Positions 42,127-52,184 are shown, counted from the stretch's first letter. The stretch is DNA of 64,000 nt from a halophilic archaeon (GCA_003298465.1 QNGA01000008.1:189204-253203); one strand, 5' to 3'. Made by a program: numbers and translations. The notes: generated by a model from the sequence alone, not told the origin.

Positions 42127-45100
42127 TTACTTGCCAAACAGTCCACTCAGTCCCTCTTCAACCGACTCTTCATCATCGATTTCTTCGGCGCTCTGCACTG
42201 GCTCGCGTATCACATCCTCAGTCTGCGTTTCAGTCGCTGTCTCGTCCTGTTCGTCGGCACTCACGGACGAGTCCCCGTCATTGTCCACCAGATCGGTTAA
42301 CGGTGTCTGCGTGTCGCCTTCGTACAGTCGGATGTCCATCGGCGTCTGTGTCTCCGGCGGCACCACGATCACGTCCCACTCCACCTCGCTCAGGTCGCCG
42401 TCCATCTCATACTCCGGAATGACTGGCGGCTTGATGTTCCGCTCGCCACCGCTCGGGTACGCACTCGCGTCAGTAAAGATGTCTGCTGCCGTCTCAAAGC
42501 GCGCGTGGACAGTGCCGTCCCCGTCTCGAAGCTCATACTCGCCGGTCTGCTCGTCGTACACCCAAATGTTCTCCCGACTGCCCGGTCGGGTCATCGCTTC
42601 GTCGTCAATCCTGAGCGTCTGGGTGTCCGTGTAGAACCGGCGCTCGGTTGTGGCGGGGTGACTGCTCCGACAGCAAAACGGCTCCGCTGCCACCGTCTCA
42701 TACACCTTCTCGGCAACGTCCTCACGGGCGAAGAACAAGCAGCGATGGCCTGCGTTGTGCGCTTGCGCGAGATTCTTCACGGTCTGGGACGGCTGCGTAC
42801 TGCCGGTGGTGTGTTCACTCTCGATATAGGCGTCACTCGTCCCTGCAAGGCGATTCAACAGCGCGTGATCCTCACGGTAGCTGTTGACCTTGTCGGCTAT
42901 CGTCTCGGGACCATCGTCCGGTCCAATCGCAAGTACATCGTCCAGTCGTGCGAGGCCGTCGGGCATGGCGTCGCCAGTCTGCTCGGGGATCTCAAAGATG
43001 AACCCGAGTTGCGTCATCGGGATGTAGGCGTCGGCCATCGGTGCCCAGTGCTCGGCGTTGCCGTCGTTCTCACTGTCACCGAGGTTTAGGAACCCAGTAT
43101 CCAGTGGCTTGACCTGCATTTCGGCCCCGACTTCGCGTTTGTCGATGTACGGGTCTGGGATCTCCTGTAAGACTTTCCGCCATGCTTTCCCTTCGTCAGC
43201 CACGTTGTCACCCGGCAGATACCGATTCAGCCGGTCCACACAGTCAGCCACTGGAATCCACCCACCGGGATGACCGTGGCGGATCGTCTCGTCATAGACG
43301 GCTTTCAGCGCCTGATTGCGCCACGCCTTCTCGCTCATCTCGCCACTAGCGGGCGACGGGGCTGCTGGTGACTCGTCCTGCTGACCGTTATAGAAGTGCG
43401 AGACCTCCTGCTGCTCTTCGGCAGTGAGTTGCGTCGTTCCGTACTCCGCGAGCGACGTCCGTTTGAGCGCGTCCAGTTCCGCGTCGGTGCGACCGGGCTG
43501 GCCGGTCTGCTCGGACCGTACTTCGCCGACCGGCGGGAACGCTTGGACCTTGTAGGAGTGGGTGAGTTGGTCGTCGTCGTCCAGCGTCCGCATGAAGAAG
43601 GTGTACGGACTCATGTTCATCAGGTCGTCCCACTCGATATCCCGACTGTGCTGCTTGGCGATCAAGCGGGCGTCTTCGTCCCCACCGGGGTTGTAGGAGA
43701 TGAACGTCCGGCACTGGTTTGCAATCGCCTTCTCAACCTTCTTCGGCAACTGATTCGACGGATTCTGGCACGCCAGCGTGAGGCAGAAGTCGAACGCACG
43801 GGCTTCCGAGAGGATCTTGTGGATGTTCGACTCTTCGGTGACGATGGAGTCGAACTCGTCACAGATCACGTAGAACGGTGGGTTGTCGTCGGCTTCCCGA
43901 ATGGCAACCCACGCGCGACGAATGAGCGCCGTTGCGAACAGTCGTTTCTCGGTCTCCCCCGATGACGGATCGTTCCGAACAACCACGATCTTCCCGTCTT
44001 CGACGGCCTCCTGGATCGACACCGTGCTATCCGGGTTGCTAATCAGGTTCCGCACGGCGTCGTTCTCAATCCACTGGCTGAAGCGTCCAGCGAGCGGTTC
44101 GAGGTCGCTATCCTCTTTCTCGGCAATGCGTTTGGCCGACTCCCGGATGAAGTGGATACGTTCTTCATCCATCCAGTTGTGGAATTTGTCGAGATTGTCG
44201 CTGTCTGCAACACAGCACGCGAGATCGAGCAGCGTGCAATCCCGCCCGGACTTCGCCATCCCTCGGATGAGCGTCCGCGTCACCCGATTCATCAACGCAC
44301 CCCAATAGTTGTCGTCACCGCCCGCTTGGGCCGCAATCGCCACCACGTCGTCGGCCAGCGCCTCGACAGCGCTCGCGAACGCTCGACTATCCGGCGGCGC
44401 ATTGCTTGGCACTTCCATGAAGTTGAACGTCACTTGCTCGTCGTACTCGTCGGTGAGGTCGACGAACACCAAATCGTCCTCGCGGTCTTCGGGCACCTCA
44501 CGAAGGAACTCGTCGGCATCCTTGCCTTTCGGGTCGAAGATGAGACAACCATGGCCCCGATTCATGATCTGGCTTGCCTGATTCACCAAGAATGTCGTCT
44601 TGCCCATCCCGGTCCCGCCGCCGACAAATTGGTGGATATTCAGGATCTCCGGATCAACGCCCGCCTCAATCCCGTTCTTCTTCCCTCGACCATACCAGTA
44701 CGGCCGCTCGGGATTGTCTTCCGAAAGCATGGCGAGCTGTATCGCGCCAGGGTCACTCGTTGCACGTTCGAGGCCGTGGGCGTCGTAGTCGAAGCGCGGC
44801 GTCCGTGGCGGAATGCCGCGTCCGGACTTCGACATCGTGTACTCGATCTCTTGGGTGTTGAGGTCTGTCGGAACGTGACAGATGCCGGTGAGCGTGTCCG
44901 TCGCGAACGTAATCCCTTGATTGGTGCCTGTCCACTCGCGGCCCGCCATCGACTCCAGAAACCCATCTAGCTTCTTTTGCTTGAAGAACTTGGGCGTAAA
45001 CCCTTGCTCGTAGCTTGAATCGTAGAATTTCCGGTACATCCCCGCCGTCTCCTCGACGCGTGAGACGGCTTCCTCTCTGTCGTCAGAGACGGCGACCACG

Positions 45101-45951
45101 CGAATATCGACGTGATAGCCCTTCTTCCCGCGTTGATTCGCAACGATGTTCGCGGCTTTCGAGTTGCTGGCTTCCTCGCGATACTTCGTGAAGTTCTGCT
45201 GTTCGTCTGAGTCAACGCCTTCGAGCTTCCCGCCTGTGATAGCAGAGGCCGTCTCCTCCAGCACTGCACCTGCATCAAAGCCGCTCTTGGACTCCTTGAG
45301 GCGGCGTACCGTTTTCCCGATGCCGTGGTACCAATTCCGCCGGTCCCACGTCGCATTCGAGATGGCGGGTTTGATCATGATCTGGACCATCACGTCCGCG
45401 TTCGGACGATGGGGCGCACCGACCATCTCGCTCGTAATGCTGTCGTAGGGATCGGTCTCGAAGTGATCGGGATCGAGCTTGAAGTGCTTGATCGGTAAGA
45501 ACGAATCATCCTGTCGGAGCCTCAGACGGGCGGCAGCGACGTACTGGCCGGCGGCCATATCCAAGAACTCGGGTTCGATCTCAACGATGTCGCTGTCCCC
45601 GTAGTACGTCTTCAGTTGCCGGTCCAGCCGGTCGTGCATGCCATCGTCACCGGGCGCGAACCGGTACTGCAAGATCTCCTCATCGTCGTCATAGACGAGT
45701 TCGAACGCACTCCCCGGCGTCACATTCCGCTTGCGTACTCGGCCGTCTAACCGAACATCGTGGAGCGAACTGAGTAGTTGCATCCCGCGTTGGAGGCCGC
45801 CTTCGTCCTTGTACGGGCGAATGCCGATGAGTGCCGATTGGTCGCGCGCATGGTCGTAGAGGTCGGTCACGAGGTCGTCGTTGACTTGCCGAACGGCGGG
45901 GCTGCCCTGTCCGCGCACGTTCTCGTAGACGCTTTCGAAAAAGCCCGTCAT
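42127..45951 (-). CDS. VirD4/HerA-like transfer ATPase
   Basis: 1274 residues, last gene of the transfer-type operon. A large N-terminal region (1-430) has no obvious membrane helix. Walker A is GGGTGMGKTTFLVNQ (about residue 448), followed by CLIFDPKGKDADEFL; Walker B is FYVICDEFDSIVTEE (about 692); and LTLACQNPSNQLPKKVEKAI resembles motif III of coupling ATPases. A 500-residue C-terminal extension includes an HTH-like stretch and an acidic tail ending in LSGLFGK. By context it would be a coupling or DNA-pumping ATPase at the membrane. It overlaps the small membrane gene by four bases. Confidence 0.85.
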   Translation of the reverse strand: MTGFFESVYENVRGQGSPAVRQVNDDLVTDLYDHARDQSALIGIRPYKDEGGLQRGMQLLSSLHDVRLDGRVRKRNVTPGSAFELVYDDDEEILQYRFAPGDDGMHDRLDRQLKTYYGDSDIVEIEPEFLDMAAGQYVAAARLRLRQDDSFLPIKHFKLDPDHFETDPYDSITSEMVGAPHRPNADVMVQIMIKPAISNATWDRRNWYHGIGKTVRRLKESKSGFDAGAVLEETASAITGGKLEGVDSDEQQNFTKYREEASNSKAANIVANQRGKKGYHVDIRVVAVSDDREEAVSRVEETAGMYRKFYDSSYEQGFTPKFFKQKKLDGFLESMAGREWTGTNQGITFATDTLTGICHVPTDLNTQEIEYTMSKSGRGIPPRTPRFDYDAHGLERATSDPGAIQLAMLSEDNPERPYWYGRGKKNGIEAGVDPEILNIHQFVGGGTGMGKTTFLVNQASQIMNRGHGCLIFDPKGKDADEFLREVPEDREDDLVFVDLTDEYDEQVTFNFMEVPSNAPPDSRAFASAVEALADDVVAIAAQAGGDDNYWGALMNRVTRTLIRGMAKSGRDCTLLDLACCVADSDNLDKFHNWMDEERIHFIRESAKRIAEKEDSDLEPLAGRFSQWIENDAVRNLISNPDSTVSIQEAVEDGKIVVVRNDPSSGETEKRLFATALIRRAWVAIREADDNPPFYVICDEFDSIVTEESNIHKILSEARAFDFCLTLACQNPSNQLPKKVEKAIANQCRTFISYNPGGDEDARLIAKQHSRDIEWDDLMNMSPYTFFMRTLDDDDQLTHSYKVQAFPPVGEVRSEQTGQPGRTDAELDALKRTSLAEYGTTQLTAEEQQEVSHFYNGQQDESPAAPSPASGEMSEKAWRNQALKAVYDETIRHGHPGGWIPVADCVDRLNRYLPGDNVADEGKAWRKVLQEIPDPYIDKREVGAEMQVKPLDTGFLNLGDSENDGNAEHWAPMADAYIPMTQLGFIFEIPEQTGDAMPDGLARLDDVLAIGPDDGPETIADKVNSYREDHALLNRLAGTSDAYIESEHTTGSTQPSQTVKNLAQAHNAGHRCLFFAREDVAEKVYETVAAEPFCCRSSHPATTERRFYTDTQTLRIDDEAMTRPGSRENIWVYDEQTGEYELRDGDGTVHARFETAADIFTDASAYPSGGERNIKPPVIPEYEMDGDLSEVEWDVIVVPPETQTPMDIRLYEGDTQTPLTDLVDNDGDSSVSADEQDETATETQTEDVIREPVQSAEEIDDEESVEEGLSGLFGK

Positions 45952-46217
45952 GCGACGCCCTCCTGAGAACGCTCGGCCGCATATTGGGCGAGTCGAAGCG
46001 TGTTGCTCACAAGGATGAAGACGGCGAAGTGGGCCGTCAGGAGACAGGTGAGCGCCCAGAGGTCGCCCACAAACCCGCCGCTGAGACCGGTGGTGAGTGC
46101 AAACGCAAACTGCTCCGGGAGCGACACGCCGAACAGTTCAACAACGGGGGCGAGCGGACTTGCAAGCAACAGATTCCCGAGCAGCGAGAGAAGCCAGCCG
46201 GCGATAGTTGGTGGCAT
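45948..46217 (-). CDS. Small membrane protein of the transfer operon
   Basis: 89 residues from ATG 46217, whose A is shared with the TAA of the VirB4 gene (TAATG). Two hydrophobic helices (about 5-25 and 45-75) flank a loop with PLAPVVELFGVSLPEQ. Its position between the two ATPases suggests a membrane anchor or channel part for the ATPase; no family recognised. Confidence 0.75.
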   Translation of the reverse strand: MPPTIAGWLLSLLGNLLLASPLAPVVELFGVSLPEQFAFALTTGLSGGFVGDLWALTCLLTAHFAVFILVSNTLRLAQYAAERSQEGVA

Positions 46218-49200
46218 TAGGACCACCCCCAATCCCACTGCTCGTCACTATCCACACAGTAGTCCTCCAGGAACGCCTGCAAGTCGTTGTCTTCGTCGTT
46301 GGCAGCGTCGTACTCGTACAGCGCGAACTCGCGGGGATTCATCTCATCGGTCATGACGACACGCAATGGATAGCTGCCTTTCTGGTCGATGTCCAGCAAG
46401 GCGTCCGACCAGCCTTTCCCGGCTTCGCCGGGGTCGGCGTCCTGAATGTAGTTCACTGCCTGCTCGCTCAGCCCGATCTCCCCACCACGTTCGTCGTTCA
46501 TCTCCTTGAGGTAGTGGTAGATCTGGCGACTCTGGTTCTGAAAAATCACTTCTGCGCTCTCGGTCAGCGTCTCGGTCTGGCCGTCATCGCCGCTGGTTTC
46601 GGCGAAGAACTCAGACACCGACTGGGTGAACAACCCGATAGCAAGGTCGTAGTGGCGGCTGTGCCGATGGGCCTGCTTCAGCGACTCCAGATTGGCGGAG
46701 TTTTTGAGCATGTAGCTGGCCTCGTCGATCAACATCATCAGCGGCTCCGGCGAGGTCTTCGCCTGCTCGTACATCTCCTTCAACAGCAACTCCATCATCA
46801 GGCCGCCGCGTTTCTGCTCGTTCTCGTACCGCTGGAGGTCGAGATAGATCGTGTCGGCGTCGTCAAAGCTGATGTTCGACTGTCGAGTTAGCTGCTCGTA
46901 TTCGTCACTGAACGCTTCAATATCGTTGTTGACGATGTCGATGGCGGTCTGCTGGCGGTCGCTCACTGCTTCGTCCGACTCTCGGATCTCCTCATCGACA
47001 TAGTTCTCCGGGTCGGTCACCATGTCTTTCAGCACGTCGATCACGTCTGCCAGCGTCGGACTCGCATTCCCGTGAGTCGTTGGGTCCTTCGTGATTCCCG
47101 CGCGCTTGTACGCGCCCTTGACGGCCTTCTGCCACGTGCCTTTCTTCTCTTCGAACCCAGACAGCCCTTCGATGTGGTAGTAGTTCCCGACGAATCCAAT
47201 CGTCTGGGTGACAGCGTCGTTGTACGGCGTGTGCTTGCCGATCTTCTGGAGCCGGTCCGTGGGCGTCGGTTCGATACGCATCGGGTTGATCGGCGTGTCC
47301 CCGCCGACGATGATGTGCTGACCGTCGAACGCCTTACACAGACCAGTGAATTCTTGGAGGGGATCGACCATCACCAGCTTCATGGCGGGGTTTTTCGTCT
47401 TCTGGCGGAACGCGATCTGCTTGCCAGTGGTGGTTTTCCCGCTGCCGATATTACCGTAGATGCCGAAGTTGTACCCGGTCTGGCAGTCATACCAGTCCAC
47501 GATGGTTGGTTCGCCCGTGTGGGCGTGTTCGCCGATCTCGATGCCACCTGGTTCCTCGACGTTCTGGGTACTCCACGGAAACAGACTCGCCAAGCCCATG
47601 CCAAGCATCTTCACCGGCTGATACGCCGAGTCCGGGACGGTTGGCGCGGTCATCTGGTAGCCTGCTTCGTGGTTGTACTTCATGCGCTTGGCCGAAATCC
47701 GCTCGTCCTGGAGCCGCGCCCGTATCTGGTTGAGTGCCGTCTGCAGCGTGTCAGTATCGGAGGCGCGAACGGTGACATAGGTCTGGGTGTCGAACAGGCC
47801 GTAGTCGGTCGCTTCCAGCGCGTCGAGGGCCGAACTCACCTTGTTGAATTGCTTCTCGTACTTACTGCCGAACGGATTCCACTTTGACTTCAGTGCGTCC
47901 TCAGCCTTCTTCTCCAAAGCGTCCTGGGCGTCGGCAAGCTCGCGACGGGCCTTCTGTTCGTCCACGCCTTCGATAGAGGTCGAAACCACGACTTCGACGC
48001 CGGGCATGCCGTAGTTGAGGACGTTTTCGAGCGCGCCATAGGCGGGCTGGCCGGGCCACCCACGCAGGGCAAGCGTCGTCGAATACAAATCGTCGTCAAT
48101 CTGGACGAAATCCGGGTCGCTCCGGTCGAACACTTCCGGTGCGAGGACGCTGCGGAAGTGTTCCGCAGTCGCTTGCTCGCCTGAGACGAGGTCTGACACT
48201 GCGTTTGCGTTGACGGCAGTGGCATCGAACTCCCAATCACCGACGTCGCCGGGCTGCCCGGCGTCTGGGGCCGACGGTGACCGCTGCGTTCGACCACGTG
48301 CCGGCTGCTGGACCGCGCCACCGTCAGCCTCGATCGGCTGCTGGGCGGTGTCGGTGTTGAGGTTGGTGACGTGCTGATAGGTCATTTCGTGTTCCGGATC
48401 TTCCAGCGTTCCTGGTGTGGGTGCGCCACGAAGCGCGTCGGTCCAGTCGTCGCGTGCGCCCACGTCGTCGGCTCGGTAGTAGTCCGCCGCAACCTGTGCG
48501 AGGTCGAACGAACTCACTGGATGAACCGAGAGGCCTTCGATCTGGCCGAGAACGGTCGCGAGCTCCTCGACCCGCCGTCGGAGCGTATCCAACAGTTGGT
48601 TCGTGAGGTCGGCACTGCCCGCTTGCTCGCGCAGTTCCTTCTTTTCGATGAGCTGGCCAAGACCGGGGACGTTGCCAAGCCCGCCCTCCCCGCTGGTCGT
48701 GTCCAACACGCCTTCGTCGGGGCAGACCTTCGCGAGCATGTAGTACTCACGTGAGAGGGTGGTTTGCTGGTAGAGGTCAACGACGGCGGCACGTTCTTCG
48801 CAGACGTCTGCGCGCAGTTGCTCGGCAAACGAGAGATCGTCCTGCTGGCGTCGGAGGCCGTGTTCAGCGTCCTTGTATCGCTGCTGGCGGTCGTCATAGT
48901 CCACGGTACGCATCGGGCTGTACCACTGGGCCTCGTAGGAGACGGTAGTGGCGAGCGCGTCAGCGAGCGAGCGCACGCGTTGTTCCCATGTGCCGGCGTC
49001 GGCCAGCGCCATGTTTGCTGGGTCGATCTTCACGCCACCGATGAGTGCGCCTGACTGATCGACGAGTGCGGGATCACCACGGAAGGGGTAGTTGAGGTCG
49101 ACCAACTCTTGAGTGCGGTCGTCGCTACCGTCTGGAACGCCCGGCAGTCGGTTCAGCAATGGTTGGCGGGCGAGACGGGCGGGCAGGCTGGTGTTCTGCG

Positions 49201-49261
49201 GTTGGTTGAACAGGCGATTCTCGGCGTCGGTGTCGTCGGAGGTATCGGTGTTGTCGAACAT
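46217..49261 (-). CDS. VirB4-like type IV secretion ATPase
   Basis: 1014 residues. The C-terminal half is a HerA/FtsK-type motor: Walker A IYGNIGSGKTTTGKQ (about 607), KLVMVDPLQEF, Walker B PLMMLIDEASYMLKN (about 845) and GLFTQSVSEFF (motif III-like). The N-terminal half holds a Gln/Arg-rich coiled coil (QQRYKDAEHGLRRQQDDLSF) and resembles the mating-pair VirB4 N-domain only weakly. VirB4 powers pilus assembly and substrate transfer. It overlaps the downstream membrane gene and is 5 bases from the upstream one. Confidence 0.88.
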   Translation of the reverse strand: MFDNTDTSDDTDAENRLFNQPQNTSLPARLARQPLLNRLPGVPDGSDDRTQELVDLNYPFRGDPALVDQSGALIGGVKIDPANMALADAGTWEQRVRSLADALATTVSYEAQWYSPMRTVDYDDRQQRYKDAEHGLRRQQDDLSFAEQLRADVCEERAAVVDLYQQTTLSREYYMLAKVCPDEGVLDTTSGEGGLGNVPGLGQLIEKKELREQAGSADLTNQLLDTLRRRVEELATVLGQIEGLSVHPVSSFDLAQVAADYYRADDVGARDDWTDALRGAPTPGTLEDPEHEMTYQHVTNLNTDTAQQPIEADGGAVQQPARGRTQRSPSAPDAGQPGDVGDWEFDATAVNANAVSDLVSGEQATAEHFRSVLAPEVFDRSDPDFVQIDDDLYSTTLALRGWPGQPAYGALENVLNYGMPGVEVVVSTSIEGVDEQKARRELADAQDALEKKAEDALKSKWNPFGSKYEKQFNKVSSALDALEATDYGLFDTQTYVTVRASDTDTLQTALNQIRARLQDERISAKRMKYNHEAGYQMTAPTVPDSAYQPVKMLGMGLASLFPWSTQNVEEPGGIEIGEHAHTGEPTIVDWYDCQTGYNFGIYGNIGSGKTTTGKQIAFRQKTKNPAMKLVMVDPLQEFTGLCKAFDGQHIIVGGDTPINPMRIEPTPTDRLQKIGKHTPYNDAVTQTIGFVGNYYHIEGLSGFEEKKGTWQKAVKGAYKRAGITKDPTTHGNASPTLADVIDVLKDMVTDPENYVDEEIRESDEAVSDRQQTAIDIVNNDIEAFSDEYEQLTRQSNISFDDADTIYLDLQRYENEQKRGGLMMELLLKEMYEQAKTSPEPLMMLIDEASYMLKNSANLESLKQAHRHSRHYDLAIGLFTQSVSEFFAETSGDDGQTETLTESAEVIFQNQSRQIYHYLKEMNDERGGEIGLSEQAVNYIQDADPGEAGKGWSDALLDIDQKGSYPLRVVMTDEMNPREFALYEYDAANDEDNDLQAFLEDYCVDSDEQWDWGWS

Positions 49262-49265
49262 TGGT

Positions 49266-49640
49266 CTATGAGTCGTTTTCAGGGTCGTCTGCGGGGCGAT
49301 ACTCCGGGGGTTGATACCCGAGGACGGGTGTCTGGGTGTCGCGGTCGTGCAAGAGGACGTGCTGGCGGGTGTAGTGGCGGATGATCACCGAGAGATACTC
49401 CACCGGCCCCATATGGTCGGGCGTCGCAAGCACGCCAATCGTGGTAATGAGGACAGTGATCACGAGGAGAATCCAGCCGAGCGTGGCGAGCACTCCTGAG
49501 AACAGGAATTTCGCGATGAAATACAGAACAAGCGAGGGGACGTACAGCTTCGCGAGGTCGAACTTGTCGTAGCCGTACAGATCGGCACTCGCCGAGTAGT
49601 CCGCCAACACGAGTTGGACGTCGCCATCACGACGGGCCAT
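49266..49640 (-). CDS. VirB3/PrgI-like membrane protein
   Basis: 124 residues with two closely spaced helices (about 32-50 and 52-72) after a basic N-terminus and before a soluble tail (HYTRQHVLLHDRDTQTPVLG). The size, two-helix hairpin and position directly upstream of a VirB4 gene are the usual features of VirB3/PrgI proteins. The assignment is by context. Confidence 0.72.
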   Translation of the reverse strand: MARRDGDVQLVLADYSASADLYGYDKFDLAKLYVPSLVLYFIAKFLFSGVLATLGWILLVITVLITTIGVLATPDHMGPVEYLSVIIRHYTRQHVLLHDRDTQTPVLGYQPPEYRPADDPENDS

Positions 49641-51127
49641 TAGTCGTCACCTCCCGTCCGACTGAGTCGGTAGCGTGGCTTCGCCTGATAGGACTCCGAC
49701 TGTGAGGAGTCGGTGGTGGTGTCGAGTGTGGTCGTGGTGCCAGGGGCCCGCTGACGGGTGCGGACGACCTGCTTGCGGGTTTTCGTCCGCAGTCGTGGCT
49801 CGGACGACTGATTCGCATCGTGGATCGCACGAATGCGTTCGGCGGTCTGCGTGTCGTTGGTCTGTGAGTCGCGGTTCAGCCGGTTGGCGAGCAGTTGGGT
49901 CTGTCCCCTGGTGATGCCACCGTCGGCGGCGACTGCGCGGTCCTGGGGACTCGCGGTATTCGAGTTCGACGTGACCGTTACATCATCGTCACCATCATCG
50001 TCGTCGTAGTAGCGGTCACGGAGGTCATCGGCCTTTGACGAGGCGGCGCCACTGACGGCCGCGGCGCTCGTCGTGATCGAGGCTGGGAATTTGAAGAATC
50101 CATACGAGATAACGAATGGAAGGACGAGTGCGATGGCGAAGATCGCAAGGGTGAGGAAGAACCCGATGAGGCCACCAACGCCGAAACTCCAGTCTAACTC
50201 GTAGGCGATCCTGAGTAGGATGGCCACGGGGAGTGAGACCCAGACGAGGCCGAACCACTGCCAGAACAGCATACTCCCGAGCATTCGCAGCCGGCGGTGG
50301 GGAGCTGCATAGGCGGTCAGCAGGATAATGGGCATCATGATTGGGGCAAGCAGCAGCACAAGCTGGCGGAACCCATAGACTAATGCAAGTGCGATTGCCT
50401 CCCCAACGCCACCGAGATAGAGAACGACAGCGCCAGCGATTGGACCGGCGCTGAGTTTGAACACGCCGCCCATCGAGCTCGTGAGTTCCTTTGGTCTCGG
50501 TGCAAATGCCCACGCAACCGAGTTTGAGAGATGCTGCATCAAATTCGTGAAATTGTAGGCGAGACCGACGACGATAACCGCCATCCCAAGTCGGCCAAGC
50601 CAGCGGGTGATACGCCCCCGACTGAAGATCGTGCTGGCGCTCATTGCGGCGGCGCTCATCATGATGAACATGCCGAGGAACAACACGATTGCCGGGAAGA
50701 TGTATGAACCGTACACCTTCTTGTGAAGCGTTGTGAAGGGCTCATTCGTCGGAACGCCATCGGCACCCATGTGCGCGTAGGGAGTTCCAACCCACAGCGA
50801 CATTGAGGCTTTCAGCATCCAACGGAAGATCTTCTCACCCTGTGTTTTGAGCCACTCTGCGATATCGGCCGCCCATTCTTTGGGGCCAATGCCGAATCCA
50901 CCGCTACCACCGACAGTGGTACTGTTTGTTGCGTTCGTCCAGTGGCTCCAGTCACCGCTGCCGGGACTGTAGCCATTGTTGCCACCGGGTGAACTGCTGT
51001 TGTTGGTTGTTGAATTGTTCGACTGTGCTTGTGCGGCGACCGGACTTGCGATACCTGTCGCTGTGAGTGCTGATGTGAGGACAAGCAGCGCGGCAAGCGT
51101 CCGAATCGTCCGATGAGGGGGTGTCAT
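49640..51127 (-). CDS. VirB6/TrbL-like polytopic membrane protein
   Basis: 495 residues. A signal peptide (RTIRTLAALLVLTSALTATG...) precedes an Asn/Ser/Gly-rich segment and about six to seven helices between residues 120 and 350, including FPAIVLFLGMFIMMSAAAMS and QLVLLLAPIMMPIILLTAYA. The C-terminal 140 residues are charged and disordered. This matches the polytopic VirB6/TrbL channel component of type IV secretion systems. It overlaps the VirB3-like gene start (TAATG). Confidence 0.75.
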   Translation of the reverse strand: MTPPHRTIRTLAALLVLTSALTATGIASPVAAQAQSNNSTTNNSSSPGGNNGYSPGSGDWSHWTNATNSTTVGGSGGFGIGPKEWAADIAEWLKTQGEKIFRWMLKASMSLWVGTPYAHMGADGVPTNEPFTTLHKKVYGSYIFPAIVLFLGMFIMMSAAAMSASTIFSRGRITRWLGRLGMAVIVVGLAYNFTNLMQHLSNSVAWAFAPRPKELTSSMGGVFKLSAGPIAGAVVLYLGGVGEAIALALVYGFRQLVLLLAPIMMPIILLTAYAAPHRRLRMLGSMLFWQWFGLVWVSLPVAILLRIAYELDWSFGVGGLIGFFLTLAIFAIALVLPFVISYGFFKFPASITTSAAAVSGAASSKADDLRDRYYDDDDGDDDVTVTSNSNTASPQDRAVAADGGITRGQTQLLANRLNRDSQTNDTQTAERIRAIHDANQSSEPRLRTKTRKQVVRTRQRAPGTTTTLDTTTDSSQSESYQAKPRYRLSRTGGDD

Positions 51128-51172
51128 AAAATTGGGATGCTGAATGCGGTCGGACCGCGGTGTGATCGGGCG

Positions 51173-51565
51173 CTATCCGAGGATGTTCCCACAGGAGCTA
51201 CTGGCATCCACTGGCGCGAACCCGAGCGCGAAGTCGGCGAACGCGAGCCCCAGCACGATCATCGCAACACCGACGAAGAACCCTCCGATTGCGACGTTGC
51301 CGAGCTTGGAGGTGCCTTTGACCGGCACGGCTTTCAGGACGACCGAGGCCAGCAGCATCGCGACGAGGAACGCGATGGCAAGCCCGCCGATGCCGCTTTG
51401 GACGGCTCCAGCGAATTGGCCGCCTTGGGTATTGCAGAAGTTCTGTGCAGCGGCGGTGCCCGTCATGAGGACGGTGCTGGCACCGACGAGTGCAGCGGGG
51501 CCGAGACGCCGTGTGAGGGTTGTTGTGAGCGATTCGTGGAAGTTTGACGGTAATTTGTTGATCAT
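51173..51565 (-). CDS. VirB2/TrbC-like pilin candidate
   Basis: 130 residues. A cleavable signal with a TGTAAAQ-NF junction (about residue 41) precedes two long helices (about 55-80 and 90-115) joined by a short loop with VPVKGTSKLG. Two cysteines (NFCNTQ and SSSCGN) could form a disulfide. Signal plus two-helix hairpin is the VirB2/TrbC pilin layout, and it is the first gene of the operon. Assignment is by layout. Confidence 0.7.
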   Translation of the reverse strand: MINKLPSNFHESLTTTLTRRLGPAALVGASTVLMTGTAAAQNFCNTQGGQFAGAVQSGIGGLAIAFLVAMLLASVVLKAVPVKGTSKLGNVAIGGFFVGVAMIVLGLAFADFALGFAPVDASSSCGNILG

Positions 51566-51639
51566 TGTTTCGGGGGGATTTTGTCCAATCTGTTGATTCG
51601 GACAATAATTCTATTTGGTCGTTTTACACATAGTTTTAT

Positions 51640-51692
51640 ATCGTACCATTAGACTTAGTACTTACGAGCTAAAATATAGTATAGAATTACAT
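51640..51692. promoter_or_regulatory. AT-rich divergent promoter region
   Basis: The interval between the pilin-like gene and the divergent 59-residue regulator is AT-rich, with TATA-like tracts (tagttttatatcg and aaaatatagtatag). The second lies about 20-25 bases upstream of the ATG at 51693. A regulator binding here could control both directions. Confidence 0.5.
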
Positions 51693-51872
51693 ATGGCTCG
51701 ACCACATGTCGATATTCCGTACTACATCATCGGTGGCGTCAAAGACTACGCAGAAAAGCACGATCTCAGCCGCGACAAAGCCCACGCAAAGCTGTTGCGC
51801 GAGGGGTTAGTGGCTGACGACATTTTCGACGCAGAAACTCCCCAGTCTGATGATTCAGACACAACAGAGTAA
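51693..51872 (+). CDS. Small ribbon-helix-helix-like regulator
   Basis: 59 residues from ATG 51693. The body PHVDIPYYIIGGVKDYAEKH then LSRDKAHAKLLREGLV fits a short DNA-binding or antitoxin-type fold, with an acidic tail. It is divergent from the transfer operon and likely to control it. Assignment to ribbon-helix-helix is tentative. Confidence 0.65.
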   Translation: MARPHVDIPYYIIGGVKDYAEKHDLSRDKAHAKLLREGLVADDIFDAETPQSDDSDTTE

Positions 51873-51941
51873 CTGTCCGATAGGTATTGTGCGAAAAATT
51901 AAGATGAGACGGTCTAAACGAACGGATACGAGGTAATTACA

Positions 51942-52184
51942 ATGGGACTTCACGCACGGATGAATGCCAAAGCAACAACGTTCCTCGGACTCATAACAAT
52001 CATCTGCGCAATCGGGATGGTTTTTGATTGGGGAATTATTTCGTCTATATTCATCGCGCTAGCTGGCGTACTGATGGTCACACGGGAACCCCACCAAACC
52101 AGTGGCTTATCCGCTGTTCTCGCCGGATTCGGCTACTTTGCACTCATCTTTGTCGGACTCATGTTTGCCCCGATTAATCCCTAA
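51942..52184 (+). CDS. Three-helix small membrane protein
   Basis: 80 residues with three hydrophobic helices (about 10-27, 29-43 and 53-77). It follows the small regulator by 70 bases on the same strand. Not recognised; slightly AT-richer than the transfer operon. Confidence 0.65.
   Translation: MGLHARMNAKATTFLGLITIICAIGMVFDWGIISSIFIALAGVLMVTREPHQTSGLSAVLAGFGYFALIFVGLMFAPINP

Noticed and set aside
42131..46891. Long plus-strand frames opposite the transfer ATPase genes
   Set aside because: They are antisense shadows of GC-rich coding DNA; their Ser/Arg- or Val/Leu-rich products have no motifs.
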